A stretch of DNA of 64,000 bases. Source: Ruegeria atlantica (GTDB lineage Bacteria; Pseudomonadota; Alphaproteobacteria; Rhodobacterales; Rhodobacteraceae). Below, piece after piece: positions 56,916 through 64,000 of the stretch (position 1 is its first letter; every line of letters starts with the position of its first letter). The position numbers were made by a program, and so were the translations under genes. The DNA is taken from assembly GCF_013032005.1 (NCBI RefSeq), contig NZ_WQBE01000003.1:62001-126000 (forward strand), written 5' to 3'. The notes beneath the pieces are model-generated. The model did no database searches, was not told where the DNA came from, and saw only the letters and a program-made list of their open reading frames with translations.

Positions 56916-56930
56916 TCCACCAAAGAAAAA

Positions 56931-56951
56931 GGGCCGCCTGATTGGCGGCCC
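56931..56951. terminator. Bidirectional terminator between MFS gene and ctpA
   Basis: GGGCCGCC (56931-56938), loop TGATT, GGCGGCCC (56944-56951). On the minus strand it is followed by CTTTTTCTTTGG, a good U-tract for ctpA. On the plus strand only GTTGGTTT follows. Confidence 0.8.
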
Positions 56952-56958
56952 CGTTGGT

Positions 56959-58299
56959 TTACTGCGACGGCCCGTTCGGGTTGAAGGCCGACAAACCTTT
57001 GAGGATATCAATGGCATAGGCCATTTGGTAATCCTCTTCCCGAAGCTCGGCTGTGGCTTCGGCCCGGGCGCGGTCTTCCTCGATCTGACGAATCTCATCT
57101 TCGCTGAGGCTGTCATTGTTCAGGCTGCCTCGCAGGTCGGCTTCAGACCGGGCGGGACGGTTCGAATCTTCCTCTTCCGAATCCGGCACCGGGCGCGGTT
57201 GCTCGACAATGATGTCGGGGCTAACGCCAAGCGCCTGGATCGAACGACCCGACGGTGTGTAATACCGCGACGTAGTCAGGCGCATGGCCCCGTCGCCACG
57301 CAGCGGCATGACCGTCTGAACAGAACCTTTGCCAAAGCTTTTGGTGCCGACCACGATGGCGCGGCGGTGATCCTGCAAGGCCCCGGCAACAATCTCGGAC
57401 GCCGAGGCCGAACCCCCATTGATCAGAACCACAATCGGCTTGCCTTCGGCCAGATCGCCTGGGGTTGCGTTGAACCGCTCACCCTCGCCCGGATCGCGGC
57501 CACGTGTAGACACGATCTCACCCTCGTTCAGGAAGGCATCGGAAACCTTGATCGCCTGCGTCAGCAGACCGCCCGGGTTGTTGCGCAGGTCCAGAACAAA
57601 GCCATTGACCTTTTCGATGCCACCAGCCTCTTCGATCTGTTCGTTCAGCCCTTCCTGCAGGTTGGGGAAGGTCTGGTCGTTAAAGGTGGTCACTCGCAGC
57701 ACGACGCTGGTGCCTTCGGTGCGGGCACGCACAGCGGTCAGCTTGATCGTGTCGCGAATGATCGTGACGTCAAAGGGTTCCTGTTCCCCTTCGCGCACGA
57801 CCGTAATCACGATTTCCGAACCCACAGGTCCGCGCATCAGATCCACCGCCTTGTCCAGCGTCAGGCCCAGAATGCTTTCGCCATCGACATGGGTTATGAA
57901 ATCCCCAGCTTCGATCCCAGCCGCATCCGCCGGGGTGTCATCGATCGGAGAGACGACTTTCACAAAGCCCTCTTCCTGCGTGACTTCGATACCCAGCCCG
58001 CCAAATTCGCCGCGTGTCTGCACGCGCATCTGTTCGGCATCGTCAGGCGACAGATAGCTGGAATGCGGGTCCAGCGATGTCAGCATGCCATCAATCGCGG
58101 CTTCGATCAGCTCCTCGGGCTCAACCTCTTCAACATATTGCGCACGTATGCGTTCGAAAATGTCCCCGAACAGATCAAGCTGCTCATAGACGCTGGCCTT
58201 GTTCTCAGCCTCTTGTGCCAACAGGGGTCCTGCGATCTGAGTAGTTGCGAGTATGCCTGCCACGGTTCCGGCCAAACCGGCCATCACAAATTTCTTCAT
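56959..58299 (-). CDS. ctpA: Carboxy-terminal processing peptidase (S41)
   Basis: A 446-residue periplasmic protease. A hydrophobic N-terminal signal (VMAGLAGTVAGILATTQIAG) leads into a PDZ domain (GLGIEVTQEEGFVKVVSPID) and the S41 core: catalytic Ser in GSASASEIVAGAL and Lys in GTKSFGKGSVQ. It trims or degrades periplasmic and membrane proteins. The neighbouring EnvC-like gene starts 6 bp upstream of its ATG; this pairing with an M23 factor is common in alphaproteobacteria and points to cell-wall control. Confidence 0.93.
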   Translation of the reverse strand: MKKFVMAGLAGTVAGILATTQIAGPLLAQEAENKASVYEQLDLFGDIFERIRAQYVEEVEPEELIEAAIDGMLTSLDPHSSYLSPDDAEQMRVQTRGEFGGLGIEVTQEEGFVKVVSPIDDTPADAAGIEAGDFITHVDGESILGLTLDKAVDLMRGPVGSEIVITVVREGEQEPFDVTIIRDTIKLTAVRARTEGTSVVLRVTTFNDQTFPNLQEGLNEQIEEAGGIEKVNGFVLDLRNNPGGLLTQAIKVSDAFLNEGEIVSTRGRDPGEGERFNATPGDLAEGKPIVVLINGGSASASEIVAGALQDHRRAIVVGTKSFGKGSVQTVMPLRGDGAMRLTTSRYYTPSGRSIQALGVSPDIIVEQPRPVPDSEEEDSNRPARSEADLRGSLNNDSLSEDEIRQIEEDRARAEATAELREEDYQMAYAIDILKGLSAFNPNGPSQ

Positions 58300-58305
58300 A
58301 TGTAT

Positions 58306-59436
58306 TTATCCATCCTTGCTGGTCCGAAACCACGATTCCGGGTCCACGGGGCTGTTATCCTGTCTTACCTCTATATAGAGCGTTTCTGACCGGTCAGTTC
58401 CAGTGCCATCACTGCTTGTTGACAAAATAGCGCCGATTTCGGGCGTTTCACCAGGCATCAAGCCGACCGGAGTGCCCTCGGGGATCACCTGACCGGGGTT
58501 GCCGTAGACCTCTTGCAGCCCCGAAAATACGAATAAAAGACCGGGTTGAGGCTCTAAGATGACCAGATTCCCCAAATCCAGCAGCGGCCCGCGATAACGT
58601 ATCGTAGCCGCAGTCGGCGATGTCACAATCGCGCGTGGACGTGTGCCCAGCACCACACCCGGGCGCTTGACCCCTGCTGCATCCGTGTCACCAGCGCGGT
58701 GCAGCACAACACCCTGAGCGGGCAAGGCAACTTCACCCTTGCGCTGGGAAATATCCGCGTTGGTTTCAGCAATCTCCCCTTCTGAGATTTCCGACAGTCC
58801 ACTGGCAAACCCTTCCAGCGTTTCTGTGGACGAGATCAGGATCGCCGTTCGAACCGGATCTTCGACAAAACGCACCGGCAAATCGGTCCGATCTGCTATG
58901 GCGGTACTGAGCTTCGTGCGCGCGGTTTGCACGCCGGTCAGACCTTCGGTCAGAGTATCAGCGGCGCTTTGTTGTAGCTGCCGCAGGGTCTGAACCTCTT
59001 GCAGGTCGTGGGCCAGTTCTTGCGCGCGAGCGTTCAAACCTGGCGTGACCTCGGACAGCATCATACCTGCGCGGGCCGATCCCAACGGGCCAGAGGGGTG
59101 CAGCATCAGAACCGGTGGCGCGGTTGTTTCGATGGTTTGCAACACGCCCAGCAACTGCGCGATTTCATCCTCGCGGCTGCGCAATTCAGTGGTCAACTGT
59201 GCCTCGCGCGTGGCGGCGCGGCGCAGGCCCTCGCGCATGGCGGTCAGACCGGCCTCATAGGCCTGAATGGTTTCGGTCAGGGCACGCACGCGGTCACGGG
59301 CGCTGTCGGCCTCGGTCAAAGCGACGGATGCATCTTCCAGCATTTGCGCCGCATTCAGCGCCGCTGTGGACGGGTCGGTCTGGGCGTGGACCGGCGTCGC
59401 AAACAGCACTGCCCAAAGAAGCGCGCGCAAGGTCAT
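58306..59436 (-). CDS. Murein hydrolase activator EnvC-like protein
   Basis: A 376-residue secreted protein. Residues 1-18 are a signal peptide (LRALLWAVLFATPVHA), followed by coiled coils from about 25 to 200 (RVRALTETIQAYEAGLTAM). The C-terminal LytM/M23 fold is degenerate: the usual zinc His positions read LVILEPQPGLLFVF and there is no HxH. A catalytically dead M23 domain is what the amidase activator EnvC has. It overlaps gpmI by 4 bases and precedes ctpA by 6, so the three form one transcript. Confidence 0.85.
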   Translation of the reverse strand: MTLRALLWAVLFATPVHAQTDPSTAALNAAQMLEDASVALTEADSARDRVRALTETIQAYEAGLTAMREGLRRAATREAQLTTELRSREDEIAQLLGVLQTIETTAPPVLMLHPSGPLGSARAGMMLSEVTPGLNARAQELAHDLQEVQTLRQLQQSAADTLTEGLTGVQTARTKLSTAIADRTDLPVRFVEDPVRTAILISSTETLEGFASGLSEISEGEIAETNADISQRKGEVALPAQGVVLHRAGDTDAAGVKRPGVVLGTRPRAIVTSPTAATIRYRGPLLDLGNLVILEPQPGLLFVFSGLQEVYGNPGQVIPEGTPVGLMPGETPEIGAILSTSSDGTGTDRSETLYIEVRQDNSPVDPESWFRTSKDG

Positions 59437-60950
59437 AACAACAGACTCTTGCCGGTCATTTCGGGTGGCTGTTCAAGGCCCATCAACTGCAACAGGGTCG
59501 GTGCCAGATCGGACAGACGCCCATTGCGCAACGTGGAACCTTCCGGCCCACCCACCAGCGCCACGGGCACGGGATTCAAGGTATGCGCGGTGTGCGGTCC
59601 GCCGGTTTCGGGATCCACCATCATTTCACAATTGCCGTGGTCGGCAGTGATGATCATCGCACCACCTGCCTTTTTCAGCGCGGCAACCACCTGTGCCAGG
59701 CCCTGGTCCACCGCCTCGCAGGCTTTGATTGCGGCTTGAAGATCACCGGTGTGACCCACCATATCGGGGTTGGCATAATTGGTGACGATCAAGTCGTACC
59801 CGGCCTCGATCGCCTCGACAAACTTGGCGGTAACCTCGGCCGAGGACATTTCGGGCTGCAAATCATATGTCGCCACTTTTGGTGACTTCGGCATATAACG
59901 ATCTTCACCCACTTCGGGCGTTTCTTTTCCACCGTTGAGGAAAAACGTAACATGCGGGTATTTCTCGGTCTCGGCCAGGCGGAACTGACGCAGCCCCTGT
60001 TTGGCGACCCATTCGCCCAGCGTGTTCACGATATCGCGCTTTGGGAACACGGTTGTCATATAGGCATTGTGACCGTCCGAGTATTCCACCATCCCCAATA
60101 GCGCAGACAGGTGCGGGCGCGGACCGGTGTCGAAATCAGAAAAATCCGGCTCGCCAATCGCGCGTAGAATCTCGCGCGCCCGATCAGCGCGGAAGTTGAG
60201 GCAGAAAACACCATCGCCATCACTTACGCCGTCATAGCCTTGTAGAACCGTCGGCACAATGAACTCGTCGGTTTCCGACTGGTTGTAGGCGTGATCAATC
60301 GCGCCATGCGCTGTGGCCGCAGTCCGCCCCTGCCCCTTGATCATCGCCTCAAAGGCCTCACTGACGCGTTCCCAGCGGTTGTCGCGGTCCATCGCGAAAT
60401 AGCGCCCGCTGACAGTCACAACGCGCGCATCTTCGGGCAGTCGGTCCTCAAGCTCGGCAATGTAGGTGAAAGCCGATTTCGGGGCCACATCGCGCCCATC
60501 CGTGATCGCGTGCAGCGCGACAGGAACGCCCGCATCGGTGATGGCTTTGACCGCTGCGATAATGTGGTTCAGATGCCCATGCACCCCGCCATCCGAAACC
60601 AGCCCCATCAGATGCGCTGTACCACTCGCGGCCTTCACCTTGGCGATGAAATCCTGCATGGCGTTGTTGTCGAAGAATGAGCCATCTTCGATCGCCAGAT
60701 CAATCTGACCCAGATCCATGGCCACGATGCGGCCCGCGCCAATATTGGTATGACCGACCTCGGAATTGCCCATCTGACCGCTGGGCAGGCCAACATCGGG
60801 CCCGTGCGTTATCAAAGTGGCATGCGGCCCGTTGGCCATGATTGCGTCGAACGTAGGGGTATTGGCCAGATACGGCGCGTTGGCTTTGGTGTCCTCGGAC
60901 AGGCCCCACCCATCGAGAATGCACAGGACAACGGGTTTGGGGGCGGTCAT
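59433..60950 (-). CDS. gpmI: 2,3-bisphosphoglycerate-independent phosphoglycerate mutase
   Basis: A 505-residue enzyme. It begins VLCILDGWGLSED; the phospho-serine nucleophile is in MGNSEVGHTNIGAGRI; metal ligands are in NYANPDMVGHTGD and ITADHGNCEMM. It interconverts 3- and 2-phosphoglycerate with Mn2+ in glycolysis. It is the first gene of the gpmI-envC-ctpA run. A set of mutually exclusive hairpins (60989-61016) lies just upstream. Confidence 0.95.
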   Translation of the reverse strand: MTAPKPVVLCILDGWGLSEDTKANAPYLANTPTFDAIMANGPHATLITHGPDVGLPSGQMGNSEVGHTNIGAGRIVAMDLGQIDLAIEDGSFFDNNAMQDFIAKVKAASGTAHLMGLVSDGGVHGHLNHIIAAVKAITDAGVPVALHAITDGRDVAPKSAFTYIAELEDRLPEDARVVTVSGRYFAMDRDNRWERVSEAFEAMIKGQGRTAATAHGAIDHAYNQSETDEFIVPTVLQGYDGVSDGDGVFCLNFRADRAREILRAIGEPDFSDFDTGPRPHLSALLGMVEYSDGHNAYMTTVFPKRDIVNTLGEWVAKQGLRQFRLAETEKYPHVTFFLNGGKETPEVGEDRYMPKSPKVATYDLQPEMSSAEVTAKFVEAIEAGYDLIVTNYANPDMVGHTGDLQAAIKACEAVDQGLAQVVAALKKAGGAMIITADHGNCEMMVDPETGGPHTAHTLNPVPVALVGGPEGSTLRNGRLSDLAPTLLQLMGLEQPPEMTGKSLLL

Positions 60951-60988
60951 TATAGCTCTCCGGATTTCTGCTCTTGGTCGATCTTTTA

Positions 60989-61016
60989 CCGCCTGACCAT
61001 CGGCGGGTGAACCGCC
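60989..61016. promoter_or_regulatory. Three-armed alternative hairpin before gpmI
   Basis: CCGCC (60989-60993), GGCGG (61002-61006) and CCGCC (61012-61016) can form two mutually exclusive stems. On the minus strand a TAAAAGATCG stretch follows the last arm. It could be the sulfatase terminator or a leader switch for gpmI. The arms are only five bases, so this may be chance. Confidence 0.3.
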
Positions 61017-61038
61017 TTTTGGCCTGTGGTGGGCAGAT

Positions 61039-62727
61039 TTAATGCCGGGGCGGTTTTTCCTTGCCGATATATTCGGTGAATGGCCGAGCCTTGCGCCCCC
61101 GGTACTTGACGGTCAGATCCAGCGGAGCATCGTTTTCGTCATAGACCCCGACAACAACACCCCTGCCGCGGCTTTTGGTCCGCATATCGATCAGTTGTTG
61201 TTCCGAGCGCGTGGTCCGTTGCGATGCGCGGCGCGTCCACGCGAAAAGGTAATCGTACATACGGTCGATAATTTCGGCATGATCCGCGCTTTCACCAAGA
61301 TCGATCAACTCGTCCGGGTCGTTTTCCAGATCAAACAGGATCGGCCGGTGGCCACCTTCACAATGGATCAGCTTCCACTTTTTGTCGGCAACCATGAACA
61401 TCACCGCATCCCGGACCGAGGCGTTCAGCATATCGGCAATCGGTGAGGCCGAATAATCATATTCACAGATTACCACATCGCGCGCGGTCTCTTCCTGCTG
61501 CCCGTATAGGATCGGCAGCAAGGAATGCCCTTCGAGGATGTGCAAAGGCGCATCGCCCCCCGCAACCTCCACAAAAGTCGGGGCAAGGTCGATGGATTCG
61601 ACCAGCGCATCACTGACAGTGCCGCGCGTGGCGTCGGCCTCGGCTGACGGGTCGTAGATGATCAGGGGCACTTTGGTCGAGGCGTCGTGGAAGAAGGTCT
61701 TCTCCCCCATCCAGTGATCGCCCAGAAAATCCCCATGGTCCGAGGTCAACACGATCATCGTATCGTCCATCCGGCCGGTTTTCTCCATCCAGTCGAACAG
61801 ACGGCCTATCTGGTCATCGGCCTGTTTGATCAGGCCCATATAAGCGGGGATCACCGCCTCACGCACATCCTGACGCGAGAATGCCTGGCCGATCTTCGTG
61901 TCCATAAAGGCCCGCAGCACCGGGTGGGCTTTTTGGCGCTCGACCTCGGATCGAACCACAGGCAGCACATGTTCGGGACCATACATCGAGGCATAGGGCT
62001 CGGGCACGATATAAGGCCAATGCGGCTTGATGAAGCTCAGGTGACAACACCATGGGCCGTCCTGCGATTGCATAAAGTCTATTCCGCGACCCGTCAGATA
62101 CGGGGTTTCGCTGTCTTCTTCGGCTATATTGGCGGGTTCGGGGGAATTCTTCAGGAACCAGCCCGACAGGACGTTGCCATCCGCATCCAGCCCCGAGTTG
62201 GCAAAGTCGTGCCAGGGGTTGTCGCTCTCATATCCTTTGGCACTGAGGTATTTGTTGTATTCCCTGGCCCCGTCCGGATCGTAAAACCCGTCGGGCCCCT
62301 CGGGACGCATCCCATCATCGCGTTCAAACACGTCAAAGCCGCATTCTGCCACGCGGGCACCGATCAGGCTGTCGGGTTCCAGCCCCAGCCGTGCCATGCC
62401 TTCGGCATCCGCACGCATATGGGTTTTGCCGACCAGCCAGCACCCCATCCCGGCCTTGCGAAGATGATCGCCCATCGTCATCTCGCCCACTTTCAACGGG
62501 ATGCCATTCCAGGACGCACCATGCGAATGCACATAGCGCCCGGTATAGGTCGACATGCGTGAACTACCGCAAATGGGGGACTGGATAAAAGCCCGGTCAA
62601 ACCGCACACCCCGCGCGGCCAAACGATCAATGTTCGGAGTGTGCAGATGCGGATGGCCGTAGCAACTCAGATAATCCCAGCGCAGCTGGTCGAACATGAT
62701 GAACAGAATGTTTTTGGCTTTGGCCAA
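61039..62727 (-). CDS. Sulfatase-like / phosphonate monoester hydrolase-like enzyme
   Basis: A 562-residue alkaline-phosphatase-superfamily enzyme. The N-terminal metal motif is NILFIMFDQLRWDYLSCYGH. The formylglycine motif region reads SPICGSSRMSTYTGRY, i.e. C-G-S-S-R, where most sulfatases have C-x-P-x-R. VLTSDHGDFLGDH holds more metal ligands. No signal peptide, so probably cytoplasmic, which favours phosphonate or phosphodiester substrates over extracellular sulfated glycans. It stands alone between gpmI and nqrM. Confidence 0.85.
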   Translation of the reverse strand: MAKAKNILFIMFDQLRWDYLSCYGHPHLHTPNIDRLAARGVRFDRAFIQSPICGSSRMSTYTGRYVHSHGASWNGIPLKVGEMTMGDHLRKAGMGCWLVGKTHMRADAEGMARLGLEPDSLIGARVAECGFDVFERDDGMRPEGPDGFYDPDGAREYNKYLSAKGYESDNPWHDFANSGLDADGNVLSGWFLKNSPEPANIAEEDSETPYLTGRGIDFMQSQDGPWCCHLSFIKPHWPYIVPEPYASMYGPEHVLPVVRSEVERQKAHPVLRAFMDTKIGQAFSRQDVREAVIPAYMGLIKQADDQIGRLFDWMEKTGRMDDTMIVLTSDHGDFLGDHWMGEKTFFHDASTKVPLIIYDPSAEADATRGTVSDALVESIDLAPTFVEVAGGDAPLHILEGHSLLPILYGQQEETARDVVICEYDYSASPIADMLNASVRDAVMFMVADKKWKLIHCEGGHRPILFDLENDPDELIDLGESADHAEIIDRMYDYLFAWTRRASQRTTRSEQQLIDMRTKSRGRGVVVGVYDENDAPLDLTVKYRGRKARPFTEYIGKEKPPRH

Positions 62728-62791
62728 CGCGGCACCTCCCCGATAGTCAGGGACTTAGTTAGCCAATTCCCGGCCCGCAGCGAAGCGTAAT

Positions 62792-63034
62792 TTATGCTTC
62801 GGCCTGCCGCTCCATCTGTTCCAGCATCTTCTTGGCGCGTTTGCACTGCAACTGATCACGCAGCGGGCTGTCAGGATCAATGTCTTTGTGGCAGACCACA
62901 CATTTGTCCGCGCCGGAGATCGCGTTCAGGCCACCACAACTGCCTTTGATGGTTTTGCCCATCAGCATAACACCCAACGACATACCTACCATCACAAGGG
63001 CAAGCAGAATAAAGGCCAGAATAAAGGTGCTCAT
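62792..63034 (-). CDS. nqrM: (Na+)-NQR maturation protein NqrM
   Basis: An 80-residue protein: one N-terminal membrane helix (FILAFILLALVMVGMSLGVML), then KGSCGGLNAISG and a Cys cluster (KCVVCHKD, LQCKRAKK). This is the NqrM pattern; NqrM helps insert iron between NqrD and NqrE of the Na+-pumping NADH:quinone reductase. It begins 15 bp after apbE, the NQR flavinylation enzyme, so both probably close an nqr operon to the right of the window. Confidence 0.9.
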   Translation of the reverse strand: MSTFILAFILLALVMVGMSLGVMLMGKTIKGSCGGLNAISGADKCVVCHKDIDPDSPLRDQLQCKRAKKMLEQMERQAEA

Positions 63035-63049
63035 TGTGGTACCTACCAG

Positions 63050-64000
63050 TCAGTTGGTCTCAAGCGCGTCTTTGAACGCGGTGCTGTGTACCGTGATATA
63101 GGCATCTTCGCCACCCGTCACATCCCGCGAGATGAAATACACAGCAAGTTTATGTTCTTCGGCCAGCTCAAGGCCCTTTTTCTGCCCCAGCGCAAGCATT
63201 GCGGTTGCCCATGCATCCGCCATCATAGCGTTTTCAGCCAGAACAGTCACCGATGTTGTCCGATGCGTGATCGGGCGCCCGGTTGTTGGATCGATGATAT
63301 GCGAATACCGCACACCGTCTTGTTCAAAGAAATTCTTGTAATCGCCCGAGCTGGCCATGCCCAGATCGCTCACCGACACAATCAGCTGATAGGTCTGCGC
63401 TCCCGCTTGTGGTTTTTCGATACCGATGCGCCAGGCCTCGCCCTTGTCGTTCTGCCCCATGGTGACCAGATCGCCACCGATCTCGACCAGATAATCTTCA
63501 ATCCCGGCGTTGCGCAGGGTCTTGGCCACCGCGTCGATACCATAACCCTTGGCAATAGCGGACAGGTTGATCCCAACACCGGGTTCAGATTTGGTCAGCG
63601 TTCCCGCCTCGGCATCCAGAGTTAGCAAACGCCCCTGCCCCACGCCGTCGAGTGCTTTCAGAATTTCGACATCCGAAGGCACCGGGTCTTCCGGCTTGCG
63701 GGGCCCAAAGCCCCACAGTTCGATCAATGGTCCAAGGGTGACATCAAAGGTGCCGCCGGTTTTCTCATGCACATCATTCGCGGCGGCCATCACCTGTGCG
63801 AAATCTGCGGAAACCTGCACCGGTTCGGTGCTTGTCGCGGCGGAAAAGGTCGAGACCTCGGAATTTGGGTCCCAGTTGGACATCTTGGCGTTAACGTCTG
63901 CAAGAGTTTCTTCGACCGCCACAGCCAGCGCGTTTTCGTCCAGGTCCTGGCCAATTGCGGTGATGTTGAAGGTTGTTCCCATCGTTTCACCCGATAGGCG
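63050..64000 (-). CDS. apbE: FAD:protein FMN transferase ApbE (partial, N-terminus outside window)
   Basis: At least 316 residues are visible, and the frame stays open to the right edge, reading LSGETMGTTFNI, the usual start of the mature ApbE domain. Other motifs are GGTFDVTLGPLIELWGFG, NLSAIAKGYGIDAVAK, VEIGGDLVTMG, HIIDPTTGRPI and the metal site in MADAWATAML. It attaches FMN to Thr residues of NqrB and NqrC (or RnfG-type proteins). The ATG at 63982 is internal; a lipoprotein or signal sequence should lie beyond 64000. Confidence 0.93.
   Translation of the reverse strand, partial: RLSGETMGTTFNITAIGQDLDENALAVAVEETLADVNAKMSNWDPNSEVSTFSAATSTEPVQVSADFAQVMAAANDVHEKTGGTFDVTLGPLIELWGFGPRKPEDPVPSDVEILKALDGVGQGRLLTLDAEAGTLTKSEPGVGINLSAIAKGYGIDAVAKTLRNAGIEDYLVEIGGDLVTMGQNDKGEAWRIGIEKPQAGAQTYQLIVSVSDLGMASSGDYKNFFEQDGVRYSHIIDPTTGRPITHRTTSVTVLAENAMMADAWATAMLALGQKKGLELAEEHKLAVYFISRDVTGGEDAYITVHSTAFKDALETN

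Noticed and set aside
56884..58389. 501-codon plus-strand frame
   Set aside because: Antisense to ctpA, which has a complete catalytic site; composition is that of a mirror frame.
61687..62562. 291-codon plus-strand frame
   Set aside because: Antisense to the sulfatase-like gene; no recognisable motif.

Overview
The window is GC-rich, densely packed alphaproteobacterial DNA, almost certainly from the marine roseobacter group (Rhodobacteraceae). The indicators are a Hint-domain protein, an RTX/CHRD protein with a PrtD/PrtE-type exporter, a DUF6478-like gene, the folC-accD pair, and a dispersed element ending in GGCCAGATGAAG after zapE. I saw no rRNA, tRNA, CRISPR array, insertion sequence or prophage. 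The genus cannot be fixed from sequence reading alone.

Layout. 1-7 kb: surface-glycan or lipid-linked sugar genes (Gfo/Idh/MocA oxidoreductase, SDR epimerase, GT4 glycosyltransferase, nucleotide-sugar dehydrogenase, a HAD-UbiA fusion resembling polyprenyl-phosphate phosphoribosyltransferases, and a small SMR/ArnE-like flippase candidate). 7-9.5 kb: an EamA exporter and a Hint-domain protein. 9.9-14 kb: a glycine-betaine/proline-type ABC importer whose permease gene holds two permease domains in one chain. 14.2-19.1 kb: a YcaO-TfuA pair, a gluzincin-like metallopeptidase and a protein ending in seven SGARV-type pentapeptides. This is the best candidate for an undescribed system, possibly a YcaO/TfuA peptide- or protein-modification pathway. 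19.2-21.7 kb: adenylate cyclase-TPR protein and a GNAT acetyltransferase.

22-33 kb: a catabolic and peptide-uptake block (FAH-family hydrolase, aldehyde dehydrogenase, FCD-type GntR regulator, and a dppA-M24 peptidase-dppB-dppC-dppD-dppF operon). An identical 19-bp sequence containing the inverted repeat TGTAT-N5-ATACA lies upstream of both gntR and dppA, which suggests one regulon. A LysR regulator follows. 33.3-39.8 kb: a large repeat-rich RTX/CHRD protein with its type I secretion ABC protein and membrane-fusion protein. 39.8-50 kb: TetR regulator, AEC transporter, S-formylglutathione hydrolase, soluble transhydrogenase, YaiI, HAD hydrolase, MFS transporter, ZapE, FolC and AccD.

50-64 kb: a CPBP membrane protease, a very unusual ABC-exporter-like protein with degenerate ATPase motifs and a C-terminal cyclic-nucleotide-binding domain, DUF6478-like and small conserved genes, an MFS transporter, a ctpA-envC-gpmI block, a sulfatase-like hydrolase, then nqrM and the start-truncated apbE. 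The last two imply a Na+-NQR operon just past the right edge. Hairpins follow several genes for abundant products (proX, dppA, the RTX gene) ahead of the rest of their operons, suggesting that partial termination or mRNA 3'-end protection sets expression ratios.
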